Origin: Climacteris rufus
Taxonomy: Eukaryota; Chordata; Aves; Passeriformes; Climacteridae
Length of the DNA: 64,000 nucleotides
Direction: 5' to 3'
NCBI GenBank assembly: GCA_013398175.1
Contig: VZRZ01002565.1
Span: 785,511 to 849,510, forward strand
Positions 11,851 through 25,517 of this stretch are shown here, one piece after another. The first letter of the stretch is position 1; every line of letters starts with the position of its first letter. A model generated the notes under the pieces. It ran no database searches. It saw nothing but the letters and a program-made list of their open reading frames with translations, and was not told where the DNA came from. Both the position numbers and the translations under genes were made by a program.

Positions 11851-14198
11851 TCCACTGCCATTTTTAGGTGGAAATGTCCTTGGTTCAGCCTGGTGTTATC
11901 TGCACAGTGGGAATCACCTGTCTGATCCCTCACAGTGAAATGAGAGGTTTCAGAGTACTGCTGCATGTGAATGGCAAGAAATAGATGCTGCAATGAATAA
12001 ACTATATAAAGTGTTAGGTAGTAGAGAAGATAGCAGGGGCTCTCTTTAGAACAACATAAAAGGGGTTACTGTTTGGATTATAAATGGACAATCAGCCTTA
12101 AATATTAATTTCTAAGTTACTTAACAAAAATAAAGAGAACACTCAGAAAGGTGGAAAAACTGATGAACCAAGGACACAGTGGTTTTAAGATATAGTGTGG
12201 CCTTCTCTTTTTTCCTTTTTCTCCCTGCCAGTCCCTGGATTTGCCTCATCCCAGGTGGTTCTTTGAGGTACCATACCTTGAATAGCTTCCAGGACAAAAT
12301 TTATGCCTGCAAAGTAATGTTATTTTATCCTCTTCAGCCTTCCCACACTCAACATCTTTCAGGGAATAGAAATGAGGCCAGGCAACATATGATAGAGCTG
12401 ATCAAAATACCAGAGAGAGCTCTGATATCCTAGATGATACCTACGAAATGGAGAATGATTGGTAATAGATTGGTGACTTACCAATATTCCTGAGTGATAA
12501 ACGCACCAATAATTGACAGACTTAAAATCCCTACATAATTTTTATTATATTTCTAGTGCTGGAAAGCTGTTTGGGCAGAAGTAAAAGTGAAATCTGTACA
12601 AATGTGAAACTTTTCTGCCAGAAGAGATGGAATAAGGAATATTGAGCTTATCAGTGTTCCATGGGGCTTGGATTAGGTGACCTAATATCTCCTTTCTCCT
12701 GATTCTCTTCTCCACCCACCAGTGACAACACTGGACACTTACCAGGAGTCAAAAATAGCTATATTCCTGGCTTATTCTATACCTCTGCTCTGACAAAAAC
12801 AACTTTTCTGTGTGGTTAAACCCTATGCTGAACTCCTAACTTTCATTACATGATGCTGCTGCTTCACACATCTGCATATGGGAAACACCATTGCTCAAAC
12901 ATTATTTTATACTATAAGTTACAGATGAGTTTCTATTTGTTTTCAAGACATAAATAGAAATTACAGATGACCTTGATCTTAAACTGGTTAATTATATTCA
13001 CTTCTGGTTGCTTCCACTAAAACCAGAGAAAGGTCAGATCAATGCAATTGCCAGCTGTTTCTAGGCTCTGCCCTGCTGATGCAGTGAGCAACTGTTTTGT
13101 CAGTGTCTGTTTTGGGAATTCTAGAAGTCTGTTTTAACCAAAATAATGGGGGAAAGTGGGGGAAAACATTGCAGCAACCATAAGACAAACGTGTGAGTTT
13201 TCAATTTCAGTAGTCAGTCCAATTCACTTTCACTATTACGAAGAGAAGGGGCTTCCACGTTTACTGACAGTATCTGAGAATAAAGACCTTAATTCTAGCT
13301 GGAGGCTGTGGAATGTGTGGAGGAGGACTTACACCCTCATATGTTTGTTTCTGGGGTGTCTGTTTCAGAATCCCTTGAGTATTTTAGCTGTCAGCTGTTC
13401 CTATACACATTATTATGGTTTGGGGGGGAGGCTTTCTGCTCTTTATTGCTTAGGGACCAATAGATATCAACACCTTACTAATTTTTATTTCATGAGCTGT
13501 TGAATTAAGTAATCCTGGAAAACTTCTTGGTCAGCACTGCAAATGGTACTGGTTCTTTGATAACTCTGTTGGGTACTTCTGCATCAGAGGATATTTTGAT
13601 AAAACACTTTTCTGTCTGTACAGCTTCATCTCCTCATTTCTCTGTTTAAGTCCCAGTTTGCTGGGAAGAATTGCCAGGCTCATGGTTGGAGGACTGAGCC
13701 TGACATGCTGGTAGGGGTCTTGAGATTGTTGGTTGCTCATCAGTTTAAGGACACTTGTATTGATCAAGTCCAGCACAAGCCAGTTTGCATTTATACAGTG
13801 CCCATATCAAGCTCCAGGAGTTTTGACTCAGTGAAGAACATCTTCTGGAAAGCTTAGTTACTGTTTACTTTTATGATGGGTACATGTGCATTACAGAAGA
13901 ATTTCAGTAGGCCCATCTTCAGGTTTGAGCACACTTGGAATCCTGTGCATGGATACTGGATATCTTGCTTATGAACAGGCTTTGTTTTTCTTGCCATACT
14001 GCCCTCTTTGAATTCAGGCTTTTTATATTTAGCAGGACATGTGATGGATCAAACACAGACATCAGAAAATTCAAGTTTTAATGGCTTCTTAGTACAGCTG
14101 AGTAATTCAGGCTTCCTGAGGGCTTGGGATTACCTTAGGATAGTAAGGGAGAAAGCTGAGGCATATTATCAAACTAACACTGACATTTGATGACTGCT
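11851..14198. other. Intron; no gene recognised
   Basis: No exon, RNA gene or known repeat seen. A 115-codon + strand ORF at 13156-13503 has no recognisable domain and no splice context that fits MICAL3. Confidence 0.55.
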
Positions 14199-14772
14199 TG
14201 TCATGGTTTAACCCCACCTGGAAACTAAGTACCACACAGCTGCTCCTCACTCATCTCCCACCAGCCCTGCTGGGGAGCAGAATCAGAAAGAAAGTAAAAC
14301 TTGTGGGTTGAGATAAGAACAGTTTAATAATTGAAACAAAGTAAAATATTATAATAATAATAACAACAATAACAGTTGTAATGCAAATGAAAGGAATAAA
14401 CCCAAAGAACAGCTGATGCACAATGCAATTTGCTCAGCACGCACTGGCTGATTCCCAGTTAGTCCCTGAGCAGCCATCAGTCCCTCCCAGCCAGTGCCCC
14501 CCACTTTATGTACTGGCCATGACATTCTGTGTGTGGAATATCCCTTTGGCCATTTGGGGTCAGCTGCCCTGGCCATGCTCCCTCCCAGTCTCTTGTGCAC
14601 CTGCTTGCTGGCAGAGCATGAGATGCTGAAAAGTCCTTGACTCAGGGTAAGCACTGCTTAGCAACAGCCAAAACATCAGTGTGTCACTGATGTTATATCC
14701 ACCAAACCCAAAACAAGCATTGTACCATTGTACTAGGAGGAAAATTAACTCTATCCCAGCCCAAACCAGGAT
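14199..14772 (-). mobile_element. Solo LTR of an avian endogenous retrovirus
   Basis: The + strand begins TGTCATGGTTTAACCCCA-like and ends close to ctatcccagcccaaacc, the reverse complement of a common neoavian LTR family (similar to zebra-finch TguLTR elements, from memory). On the minus strand it shows a TATA-like element (acataaag, near 14505) and an attaaa polyadenylation-type motif next to the typical ctcaacccac sequence (near 14310-14330). No internal retroviral sequence flanks it, so it is a solo LTR left by recombination. An ATAATAATAACAACAAT microsatellite has grown inside it at about 14350. No clear target-site duplication could be fixed. Confidence 0.8.
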
Positions 14773-17700
14773 GCCATTAAGTATTTACATTGAAATAAAT
14801 GTGGTTTTATGTCTCTTTGAGGAGGTGTTATATTGCCCCTTTTGTCTTTGAGGATGTGCTCATCAAAATTCAGGGGATCCTACCAGGATGTGTGCAGTTC
14901 TGCAGTTCTGATGTGAATAAGTGGTGACAAGAGTTCCTCAGATCTACTGGACTCGTTCCAGGGATTTCTTGGAGAAAATTCTTCAAAGAGAAGATAAGTT
15001 TTAAAGTGCAGGTGGATCCAGATTTAAAACTTTGAATTTCTTGCTAACCCTTAAAAAATTCATTCCATTTAACACTTCTGTGGGTCAGTTTAGAGTTGCC
15101 ATGTATGTGGTTTATGTATCTGTTGCAGTACAAAAATTTTTAACAGTGGCTAGATAATAATTTTTGAGAGGATTAAGGAAAGGATTTCAGAATAAATCAG
15201 TTGCACTTGTTTAAATGGAATATCTTAATTGACCTACTGTTCCAATGTATGCACATCTAACAATGAGCCTTGATACCAAGATTTCCTTTTTTATTGTGCA
15301 CACAGTACTGGGCACTTCCTTACATCAAAGTGTTTTTTCTTGACTTAAAGTGAAGTTGAGACTGAAGTACTTGGCTTCTGGATCCTGTTTTTGGCACTGC
15401 CAGTAGCCTGTTGTGAGATTGCCTTGCTGGTATTTTATCTCTGTGTCTGGACTTGTGCAATGCCTCTACAGTACTTACCTACTTCCAAAATAGGTTTGTT
15501 TTGGTGTGCTGGTACTTGTAAAGCATTTTGAGAGCCTTAGATGAGAAGTGGAGTTGGAATACAAACAGGCAGTTAATGGAACTGAAGTGGGTGAGGGTGA
15601 AACTTCTAGGAAAAATCCTGAAACTCAATATGACATGAACATAGATGGAAAATGAGAAGCCTAAAAATGCTACTGGATATAGTTTGCTGCCTTTTCTTTA
15701 TCTCAGTAATAGTGTTTGCTGAACTGCTAGCACACTTCAGAAATCTTGCCCCAGAAGGTGTTTCTTAGAAATTAATGACAGTGGCATATGAGGACTTCCA
15801 GCATTTCCATCTCGGAGCTCACTGCATCACTTCTAAACTCCCCTGAAAAAGTTCCCATCTTCCTTTTCAGTACTTTGTCATAAGCAGTATGCTGCTGTTT
15901 CTATAGGTTTTTTTGGGTTTTTTTTGACACAGTTGTGTTCTCAAACAATTGTGTGGAGGTAGAAGTAATTGAAGTGTTTGGGAAAGACAAGTGAAAATAA
16001 ACAGGTACAGTGTTTCGCATTGCCACAAAACCACAAGATTTGGGAAATCCAAAATGAAGATTTTCCTGAGAGTGTATTAATTCCTTTCCCCTTTCACATG
16101 TGTTTCAAAGTAGAGTGCTTTATTTGAACTTCTGTAACTCCCCAAGGCCATGGCTAAGTCTGTGTAAAATACTGGACAAGAGATAACGTGCTAAACTTCG
16201 TCAGATATTAAGATTGCAGGCTAAGAAAAGCAAGTCTAGAGGTACTGCATGATTAATGAAAAATAGCTGCTTGTAAAACAGACAGGTATTTTCCCTTTGG
16301 GAAGAATTCATTGTTCTCAGATTCCCAATTCCCTCCTGCATCTTCAGCATGGAAGTGTTATGTCAGGGAGTAACCTTGGCAGGATTTCATTTCAGGAGCC
16401 CATGGGAATAATGCATAGATTTTACAGAACAAGGTAATACTATGGGTGAATTGAGATGGGATCCTCTCTCAAGAGGAGCTTCTCAAGCCTTCCAAGAACT
16501 GTCAGAGCTGCTGGAATAGGACACACTCATGCAGGGAAGGAGCAGTTCTGTTAGGAATGTTATCTCTGATCGTGCTCTTATCATTTCAGGAGGCAAGCTC
16601 TGTCAAGGCTGAGATAAATAAAGGACTCTGGCAACTTTCATGCACCAGTTAAGCAGCCTGTCCTGTTAAGAAAAACAGTTCCCTTCAGATGATCTATGTA
16701 ATGTTCATGGCCCACTGACTTTTCCAAAGTAAAGAGTCAGATTTTAAAATGTGTCCTATTTTGGATGTTGTTTGTGGGTTTTTAGCTGATCAGGTGATTG
16801 TATGAGAAGCTGCACTTGGCTTTGAGGTAGTTCCCCTCTCTGGGCAGGAACACAGCTCTTTTTCCTGGCAAATGCAGCCCCATCAGCCCCTTTTCTCTCA
16901 GCTGTGGATGGTTGCTGGCTTTTGTCCCTGTGGGCCCAGAGGCACTGGCCAAGTAGAAGGTCAGGTAGTGGCTGAGTGCACTCTGCTGCTGTCTCTTGCC
17001 AGCAAGCTATAAAACAGTCTGGGGAGTACAGCAAATGATTTGAGAGAGGCAGCTTTCCCTTCCAGGGGAAGTTTAAGGCTACAAGAACTGCATTGGAATA
17101 GACTTAGTTCCATGAATTTAGCACTACATGTATATATATATGCAGGAGAAATGAGGATAGGAAAGCTTCAAATCCCCCTTGTTCCTATTTATATTTTTAT
17201 TGTAGCATTTTTGTATTTTTTATTGTAACATCAAATTAATTGGTGTGAACTTTATAGCATAATATGAGGAAATTGTCCATCACCTGAGCACTTCAATGAT
17301 ACCTGTATCTCACACTTACTTTCTTCCCTTGCATAAGTTTGTGAGGTGCAATGCTTTTCCTTCTGGTAGTTGGTGGCTTCATGGTGCAGAAAGTTGGCTA
17401 TCAGTAGCATTTATCTTCTTTCATATTTGGTAACAAGTTTGACAGTGGCTTTGCAGCCAGCTAGATTGGCTAAATGCATGGCATCTTTTAAAAACATGGC
17501 AACTTTTAGAACAAAACTGCTATGTGAAGTAGACTAAATGGTCTGTGTAGCACAAATTCCTAGAAATCCCATGCTGAAACTGGTAATCAGTGGAGTTTCT
17601 GTATCATATTCTCTGATGCAGAGCTGTTTTCTTGGCAGAATGAAGTGGAGGGATGTGACCAATTTTGCATCTCAAGTGTATGGATATATAAATTAATTAG

Positions 17701-20119
17701 AGAAAATGCTGGGAATGTTCTTCCTTCTTTGAGGTTTTGAGGCATGGAGTGCTTGCCAAGCTCACAGGACACCTTGGCTTGACCACATCTTTTTGCATTA
17801 AAGTTTAGGTTGATTTTCCATCTTTTAAGTTTTTTAACACAGTTGTATCAAGTCATTAATAGTTTGTGCTGTGATAGGATTTGTTTGGTTTTTGATTCTC
17901 TGTGTACCAGTTTTACTGGGTCTTTGTGATGAAAATGGCAGTGATGATTTGTGTTTTGAAAAACTTACCTGAAAGATCATTTATGTTCATGAAATGCATG
18001 TAAACAGATGGCAGCTTGATTTTCAGTCCTTCTCTACCTTACAGTGATTGCTACCAGTCTTTCTCCCCACCCTAGATATTGGAGTATTCAGACAACCTTC
18101 TTTTTAAGGAACTCTATTCCATTTAATTATATGGGAATGATTTAATATTTTTTGTCTGGTATTTTTTTGCTTTGAAAAGGCTGACAAAAACCACCTAAGA
18201 CTGTTAGAAAACAAAAGAAGTGAGATAATGTCAGATGGATAAAAGTTCTTGTTCTTTGGTTTTTGGAGTTCTTCTTATTCTTGTGAGCTTTGCAGCTATG
18301 TCAGGGTTTGCATCAAAAGAGAACAAGTTAAAAACAGCCTGTGGAAATAGATTCCTGTTAAAGTAGATGAGCCTCACTGATGTCTCTGTGTGTATAAAGA
18401 GTCCTGAGTAGTAGAAAACCTTTTTGTAAAATCTTTATTTTAGTGTATTCCTTGTTTGTTTCCCTGACCTTGGTGTTCTTGTGCTGTCCAGAGTCCTTTG
18501 TTTTTTTACTGTCAGCCAGAGTGGCAGAGCAAAATTCGAGGTCAATTCCCCTGTTACTGTGAACTCAGGGTTGGGGAATGTAACACAGATTGCAAAAATA
18601 GATTTGGCCGAGTTGGTATCACCATCAAGAGAGAGAATGAAATGAAATACCAGTTAAAAAGGCAGCCCAGTTCCACTAAACTTTGCAACTAAAAGCACAA
18701 CAGAAGGCTTAGCAGCAGGAAATGGTGGAGACCACAGTTTCCTTGGAAATGCAAGGCAGTGCTCCCACCTGCCACCTGACCAAACTTATCTGTTTATACC
18801 ATAAAGAAGCTCTGTAGTTCCAGTTGAAGGCACAACAGCCACTTGCCTACACCACAGAAGGGTTAAATCATACAAAGAAAGAGAGAAAAACACTGCTGGC
18901 AGTTGTCTTTGAGATTTTCTCTCTCAGGAGAGGGATTGGAAATAGATGCCACTAATTATGGCAAGGCCTGTGTAATTTTGTGTGAAATAGGAGGGTGGTA
19001 CTGAGTGAGGAACTGTCCTGAAAAAAAACCTGTTAGGAATAAAGTGAGAAACTCCAAAGGATGAAGAAAGAAAACAAAAGCTGTCTTGGACGTTAAAATG
19101 TGTGAGGATAAAGTAAATGTTGCCAAAGCTCATGCTGGGTTAGACTTTGCAAAGGAAAGCAAAGCAAAGAGCTCTATTTCTTAAGCATATAAATGAAAGC
19201 AAGGTAAGGGAAAGGAGGAGTGAGTCCACAGTGAAGGGGAGCTGACATAAAATGCGGTTTTATATATAGTCAGACAGACATGGGAGCAAGAGAATCAGTG
19301 TGTAGCAAGATTTGGAAACAAAGTCTAGTACAATGAAGCTATCCTGGTGTACTTTTACTGTTTAATTCAGGAAATACTTTGTGACCACTGGGTAACAGAA
19401 GTATGTCCTGTGGATAAAAAATTAAGAAGAAAACCAAGCAAATAAAATCAAAACCTTTAAAAGGTGATGTGAATAAGTACGTATCAGTTAATCTAAACAG
19501 CAGGTAAAACACCTTCTTTGAAGGAATAACTAAAAACTGCTGGTTCTGCAAGGGAAGTCCTTTGACCTCACACAGGTAAGTGGTATAAAATGTGACATGG
19601 ATTCACCAGAGACTGTGCTGGTCTGGTTAGACAGCTTTTATTGATAACTGATACCTCTATGAGGGAAATGTGCATTTGAACAGTCTGGACTTCAGTAAAG
19701 CATGTGAGTGCTGACACATGGAAATAGTTATTGAAACTGAATAAAATGTGGGAGTAGTACATGAAGTGTAAGTAGCTAAGAAGTTGTCTTAAATTAGAGA
19801 TTAGAGGTTTTATTAAAGATGGAAATAATGGGGTTGGATGTCACCTACAGACTGTGGAGTATCACAAAAAGTGATCTGGTGACTTCTTTCTAAAACTGTC
19901 ACTAAGGTTACTGGCAAAAAAAGAATGAGGAAAAAATCTGCTAATGAAATTCAGTGCTGAGGCAACATTTCAAACCCTCATCAATGCAGAGGAGGACAGG
20001 CATGTCATTAACTAAGAACTGCAAAATGTTGCCAACTGTAAGATTAAACATAGCAATATAATACTGGAAAGTACCAGGTCATGCACTAAGAAAATGTTGA
20101 GAATTTTGGCTACCACCAA
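14773..20119. other. Intron, right part; no gene recognised
   Basis: AT-rich sequence with no recognised exon. The ORF at 18498-18692 is Cys/Lys-rich but has no donor and no known domain. Nothing else is supported. Confidence 0.55.
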
Positions 20120-20425
20120 GGTGCTTATCAGTTGAAAGCAAAGGAGAAAGATCTAAACATCATAAAACCCACCAGTATTACGTGGCATATAAATAGGCAG
20201 GTGTGTTCTCAGCATGTATCAGATGAGAGATTTGTGGCAGGGTTGTGTGTTACACTGGTAAGGCCTCATCTGGAAAGCTGTGTTCAGTTCCTATCACCCA
20301 GGTTCTGGAAAGATTAATCCAAACTGGGACAGGTGCAGAGACCTAGGGGAGTATCAGCACACTAAAGAGCTTATCTTGTGAGAGGAAGGCTTGGCTTGTT
20401 TAGCAAAGCATAACAAAAGCATGGA
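20120..20425 (+). mobile_element. Old CR1/L3-type LINE relic (end of reverse transcriptase)
   Basis: Encodes LVRPHLESCVQF in the + sense, the characteristic C-terminal reverse-transcriptase block of CR1-type LINEs (usually LVRPHLEYCVQFW). It is followed by decayed versions of ggtgcagagac, gagaggaaggcttggcttg and tttagcaaagca. Frames are interrupted, so this is an ancient, dead copy. It is in the same orientation as MICAL3. Confidence 0.75.
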
Positions 20426-21193
20426 AATATTGGGCTCTGGAAATAGTAAGCTGGGTAAGAGGTCAACAGTGGTGTGTTATTCAAGCTAAAATGTTACAAT
20501 TTAAAAAATAAATGGATGAATGCAGGTTAAAATAGAATTCGAGTGCCACAGGGAATGAAACTCCTCAACACTTTTCCCCCACATATCCTTACAATTTTCT
20601 GGGATTTCTGGGATTTTTGATTGCAGACATCTCACCGAGATTTTCCCCTGTGATTCATTTATTAACAAAATCTGATTAAAAATCAAATTAATTCAAGTCT
20701 ATAAAAAGTTTTAACACTTGCTTCAAGTGGACCTTTTTCATTCCTTCCCTCATCTTTAAGTAGTAACAATATTATCTTGCTCCTTAACTCTGTAGACTTC
20801 CCTTGGCTGGTAACAGTTTGAACACGCAGCAGGATTGCCCCATAGCATTCCTGCTGTGTCTCAGATAATATATTCAGCCTGTGCCCAGGCCTTCCCCAGT
20901 ACTTACCACACAGACTTCACTGTACCTCGAGCTGTTGCAACTGAAATGGCCCTATTTCCTCTCTCAACTAGGACTTTTAACATTCCTGTTTTGGTTAATA
21001 GATGCTAAAAACTAAGATTCCCTTTTGCAGTCTGGCTTCCCAGTAGTGGCGAACAGGATAATGACATAAGGTATTCTCTTGCTTTATTTCCCTCCCTCTG
21101 CCTCGTGCCCTTTTCCTCCCAATTGCTCGGTTTTCTGAAGAATTTGCAGCCCTGACTGTTGCATTGACCGTGGCTTCCCTGGGTTGTTCTCAG
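20426..21193. other. End of the 18.9-kb intron
   Basis: No further feature; the sequence ends with a pyrimidine-containing acceptor, gggttgttctcag, directly before the next exon. Confidence 0.7.
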
Positions 21194-21389
21194 GCTGCAG
21201 CGTGAACGGGCTGGAGGAGCCCAGCCTGGCCAAGCGGCTGCGCGGCACGCCCGAGCGCATCGAGCTGGAGAACTACCGGCTGTCCCTGCAGCGCGAGGAG
21301 GAGCTGGAGGAGGTGCCCGAGGAGACCCTGGCAGAGCATAACCTCAGCAGTGTGCTGGACAAAGGGACAGAAGAGGATGTGCCCAGCAG
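21194..21389 (+). CDS. MICAL3: MICAL3 exon: linker with KRLRGTPERIELENYRLSL
   Basis: 196 nt, phase 1 in (two bases complete the Gly codon) and phase 2 out. It encodes SVNGLEEPSLAKRLRGTPER, then IELENYRLSLQREEELEEVP and EETLAEHNLSSVLDKG. This block is among the best-conserved parts of the MICAL3 linker. The ENYRLSL helix followed by a run of Glu is predicted helical and acidic. The exon is GC-rich, with donor CAG followed by gttagc. Confidence 0.95.
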
Positions 21390-24300
21390 GTTAGCACACA
21401 TTGCCCATAAGCTCTTTCTATACCCAGCAGACTTTTGCCGGCCTTTCCTTTAGTTTTCTTTCGCCCACTATTTTCCACGTCACCCCATGTAAAGTTTTAA
21501 AAAAATATTCTGCATGTGTACACAGGTATTTCATGTTGTAGTTTCTGTTCTAAGTAACTTACTACCATTAGAGGACACATATAGCACCACAATACCATGA
21601 AATGAAGTTGGAAGGGTTTTTTTAAATTCCTTTTTTAATTGTATCAAAGATAAAGAAATCTTTTGAGCAATCAAAACATGGATTTAAATGGAAATGGGCT
21701 CCAAAGTTACCTTCTCTTCTGTATGTTTTGCATTACAATTCAAAATCACTTTTGGTTTCAAGATGCAGGCATGACACACATGTAATCCTGACTGAATGCT
21801 GGTGCAATGCCTGAGAGGGATTAATTGGAAGAAATATCTATGGCTATTGAAAAATGTTGTACCTTCATGATAATAAAATGAAGGTGTGTATAAATGTGTT
21901 GTACCTTCATGAATTTATCTGCAAAATTCTGTGCAAGCACACCAGGATCCACATCCATGCAGGTAGAGCTACTGGAAACAGTTGTTGGAACAATCGAGAG
22001 CAAATGTTTGAGGAAAAATGCTTGTGAACTTTATAGTCAATCACACACTTTTGCAACATTTTGGTCTCTTAATACAGTTTCTAATCATTTACTTGCCTTT
22101 GTAGCAATAGCAGCCCTTATCTTTTCAGCTCTTAGGCTGTCCAGGAGTCTTGGAATCAACTCAAAAAATGCTGTTGTTCCCTGAAACTTAGATCCCACAA
22201 TCATACTCTGTGTATGCACTACCTGCAGTTATAGATCTGTATGAGGAAATGAATAATCTTGGACTATTTTTCAGAGATGCAAACTACGTTTTGTTCACTC
22301 ATCCTTCCTTTAGCTACCTGCTCAGATTTGGGAATTATATCAACTGTGACAGTATAAGCATTGATGAGATCAGGTTTTAGTCCTTTGTTTCTAGCTCTAA
22401 AACAAAAGTTAACCAGTATGTAGCTATTGACTATTGTTATTCTTTGTTTCAGTAAATCAGGACACAATAGGCCTGCACTATAAATGCAGAAGACTCACAA
22501 AGGTCAAGAGTTAGTAAAAAAAGAAAAGGGACTTTTGGCATGAAGCTGATGGTCATCTCCAAGAGGTGTTTTGTGAGGTTCTGGAGAGTGAGGACAGTAC
22601 ACCATTAGGTTAGCAAGTTTGATTTTATCTTGTAGGGTGTTACATTTAGTCCCCTTTGTCCTACATTCATCTCCATAACCTGTATTAATAGGAGTGTCTG
22701 TACTTCTATCTGTAATAGACTGCATTGTACAATTCTGCATGTGAAAAGCAGTGATCAGTGGGCAGCTCATGCTCTGTCATAGAGAGAAAAGAGAAAATAC
22801 ATCCAACGCCCTGTCTGTTTGGCCTGGAAGAATTTATGTGCCAAATCCAAATATAGCAAACAATTTACTCAGAGCATGGACAAGGCTGTGTGGGCCAAAC
22901 ATCACAGAGAGCAGAGAGAATTTTCTGAGTGATGTAGCTATCAGGTGTCCTCTGTTCAGCCTTATCCACTACATGATATGTCACAGAAAGACTGCAAAAA
23001 AAAAAAAGGAAAGAACTCTGACTACTTTTTCAATAGCAAAAGAAAACAAGTTTTGACTCCTGCAACAAGCCAACCAAAGCCCTGATTTAATCATCTTCAC
23101 TGTCTTGGTGCAGTGCTGCAGGGTGAGGAGCAGGCAGAGGAGATGGGAACTCTTTGTTCCCTCCGTGTCTCATGGAGCGATGGGTTGGCCTTTCAGGGTT
23201 CACTGAGGTGGCTGATGTCAATCAGGCAGAGACCTCATCTTTTGAGACCTCAGCTGCCCATCACCCACACACTTGGGAGCATGCACACTGCAGGGAAAGT
23301 TTACAGAAACCAGTATTCAAACATCTTTTTAAGGGGAGTTAGTATTTTTTAAGCTTCAACGAAAAAGGTCAGTTAAGCAACTAAACCCAGACTATGCAAT
23401 TATGAGGTGTGGGAAACCTTTTATATGCCTCTCCTCAGCACTAAATCTGTCTACATGCACCTTTCTAATGAGATGCTCAATTGCTTGTAAAAATTCTATA
23501 AAGCAACCTACCTTGAGCTTTGACTTCTGCTTTATAGAAAAATAAAATTTCAGCTGTTACATTAATTCCTATAGCACAGAGTTTCCATGCTGAAAGGAAT
23601 GGCCACTATACCAGGCCATCTCTCACTGCTGTCTTTCAGCTTCTCAATTCTCAGTATTCAAAGGTCAAACAAAACCCAAGTGATAAATAAAAGCCAAAGA
23701 AGGTGAAGTGAGCTATGTGGTGAAGAATTTGTGTCATCACTCTTCCCTGTGATAAGCCAGCTGGTGGAGGAGCAGCAACTCATCCTGTTCAGCAGCCATG
23801 GCAACAGTTTGAGCAGCAGTAAACCTTATTGACAGCACACCAAACCCCCAGCATGCAGCACCTGTCAGGTTTATTTCCATACCAAAGAGCAGGAAAGTAA
23901 ATCAGGGAGAAGGGGAACATCACTTTTTATCTCTGTGACAGTATCTGCATAAAGCCTTTGGAGCATGCTGTGGTCTTCTGGAATATGCACCAAGTCCATG
24001 ACTTGCAATAGTGTTTATATTCAATATTTCACATGTTAAAATCAGGCAGCATGTTAAAAATAACTATTGAATTTATGCTGTGGAAAAGTGGGTTGTAATT
24101 TAAGCAAAATAATGTTATTTGTATGCAGAACACTGAGGAAAATTTAAGAGCCTATGGACCGAAGTGTGTGACAATCAGAGCATGAACAAAGTGTTTTCCT
24201 TATTAGGTTTGCTATCAAAAATAGTCTGTCAGACAAGTAGATGAGTAAAATTACGTAAATATGATATTACAACTGTACAAGTTATATTTTGTAGACCTAC

Positions 24301-25517
24301 ATGAAGTGTAAACTTCATTATTTTCAACTTGTTGGCTTTCCCTTTCATTGTCACTATGGAATGGGCTCTGCCAAAGGCTGTTAACCAGTGATAGTGGGTG
24401 TAAGGAAGCAGCAGAAATACTATTCTCAGATTATTTGCCCAAACTTTAACTATTCTCAGTTTTCTCCTTCAGTTCAGATGAATTGGGCCCCGTAAGATTT
24501 ATAGGGGAAGCATCCAACTGTTGCTTTAATAAATGCAGTTCTGTTATGACTATGATCTACTGAGGAAAAATAAAGCTAGAGCACCTTTTCACCCTGAAGA
24601 TAGGGTCTGTGAATGTGTTGTAGTTCTCATTCATTTTCCAGTGACAAATGCAACCATCTTTCTCCCCAGTCCCTCTAAGTATTCTGGCATGTAAGAGTGA
24701 GCTAGGTTAAATGTCATTGGATAAGTGGTTACATTTCTTGCCCCTGCTGCTTATGCTGAGTAACTGTTAGAATCAAACAGAGATGGCTTCTAAAAGGCAC
24801 TAATGATTTACTGCTTTGCGTGGTTTAGACTTTGCTGTGGGAATAATAAGCTCATTATTGTAATTATCTTTGCACTGCTTCCTACAGTGTCTTGCTCCCA
24901 TGTACACTGTGTACTTAATTGGATACATATTTCTGTCTGTGATGCAGAAAAGTGAGGAATTTTGTATTTTTTTTCTCCAGCTCTCCTTAGTTCACGTGCT
25001 GTATCCTTTGGCCTGATAGTTGTGTTTTGTATTCTTTCTACTCCCAAAGCTTGCTCTGGTTCAAAACAGCAAATGCCAAAATCATCTTAGCTATCTTAGC
25101 TAGCGGTAGCTGCCATATCAAGAGACATGACCTTCTACATTCTGATCCTGTGAACAACTCTTGCATCGGTTATCCAGAGCAATGTGATACAAAGAAAATA
25201 GTTTCTTTCTGTTGTATTCAGTTCTCTTGAACTGTAACAATAAATGCTGCACAAATATTTGGACTTGGCTTCACAGGCGCTTTTCTGCTGCCTCACCTTC
25301 TTTAAAAGATGCAGGGACCATGCTGCAGCCCACACATGATGCTGTCACTAAAATGCCTGTGAAATGTTGGAAGCAGGAAATCAGTATTATGTTTTAGGCT
25401 TATGTGTATTGAAACGACTTGTTAGTGATCTAAGACTGGTGAAGAAAACATTAACTTAATAATCTTTAATATTATTTATGATTGGTATTACAATCTTCTT
25501 TTTCTAAAACCTTACAG
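21390..25517. other. Intron; possible antisense exon-like segments
   Basis: No MICAL3 exon recognised. Minus-strand segments at about 22097-22180 and 22318-22396 look spliceable and are reported as a finding. The sequence ends in a T-rich acceptor, ttttctaaaaccttacag. Confidence 0.6.
21857..21912. repeat. Short direct repeat
   Basis: The 14-mer TTGTACCTTCATGA occurs at 21857-21870 and again at 21899-21912, with a spacing of 42 nt, suggesting a small local duplication. Confidence 0.6.

Noticed and set aside
11103..11925. Several ORFs on both strands (60-85 codons)
   Set aside because: They lie inside the non-coding 3' part of a CR1 LINE.
13156..13503. 115-codon + strand ORF
   Set aside because: Aromatic/Cys-rich random composition, no acceptor-donor pair in phase 1 as needed for this MICAL3 intron.
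18498..18692. 64-codon Cys/Lys-rich ORF after a T-rich tract and ctgtcag
   Set aside because: No phase-1 donor and no recognisable domain.
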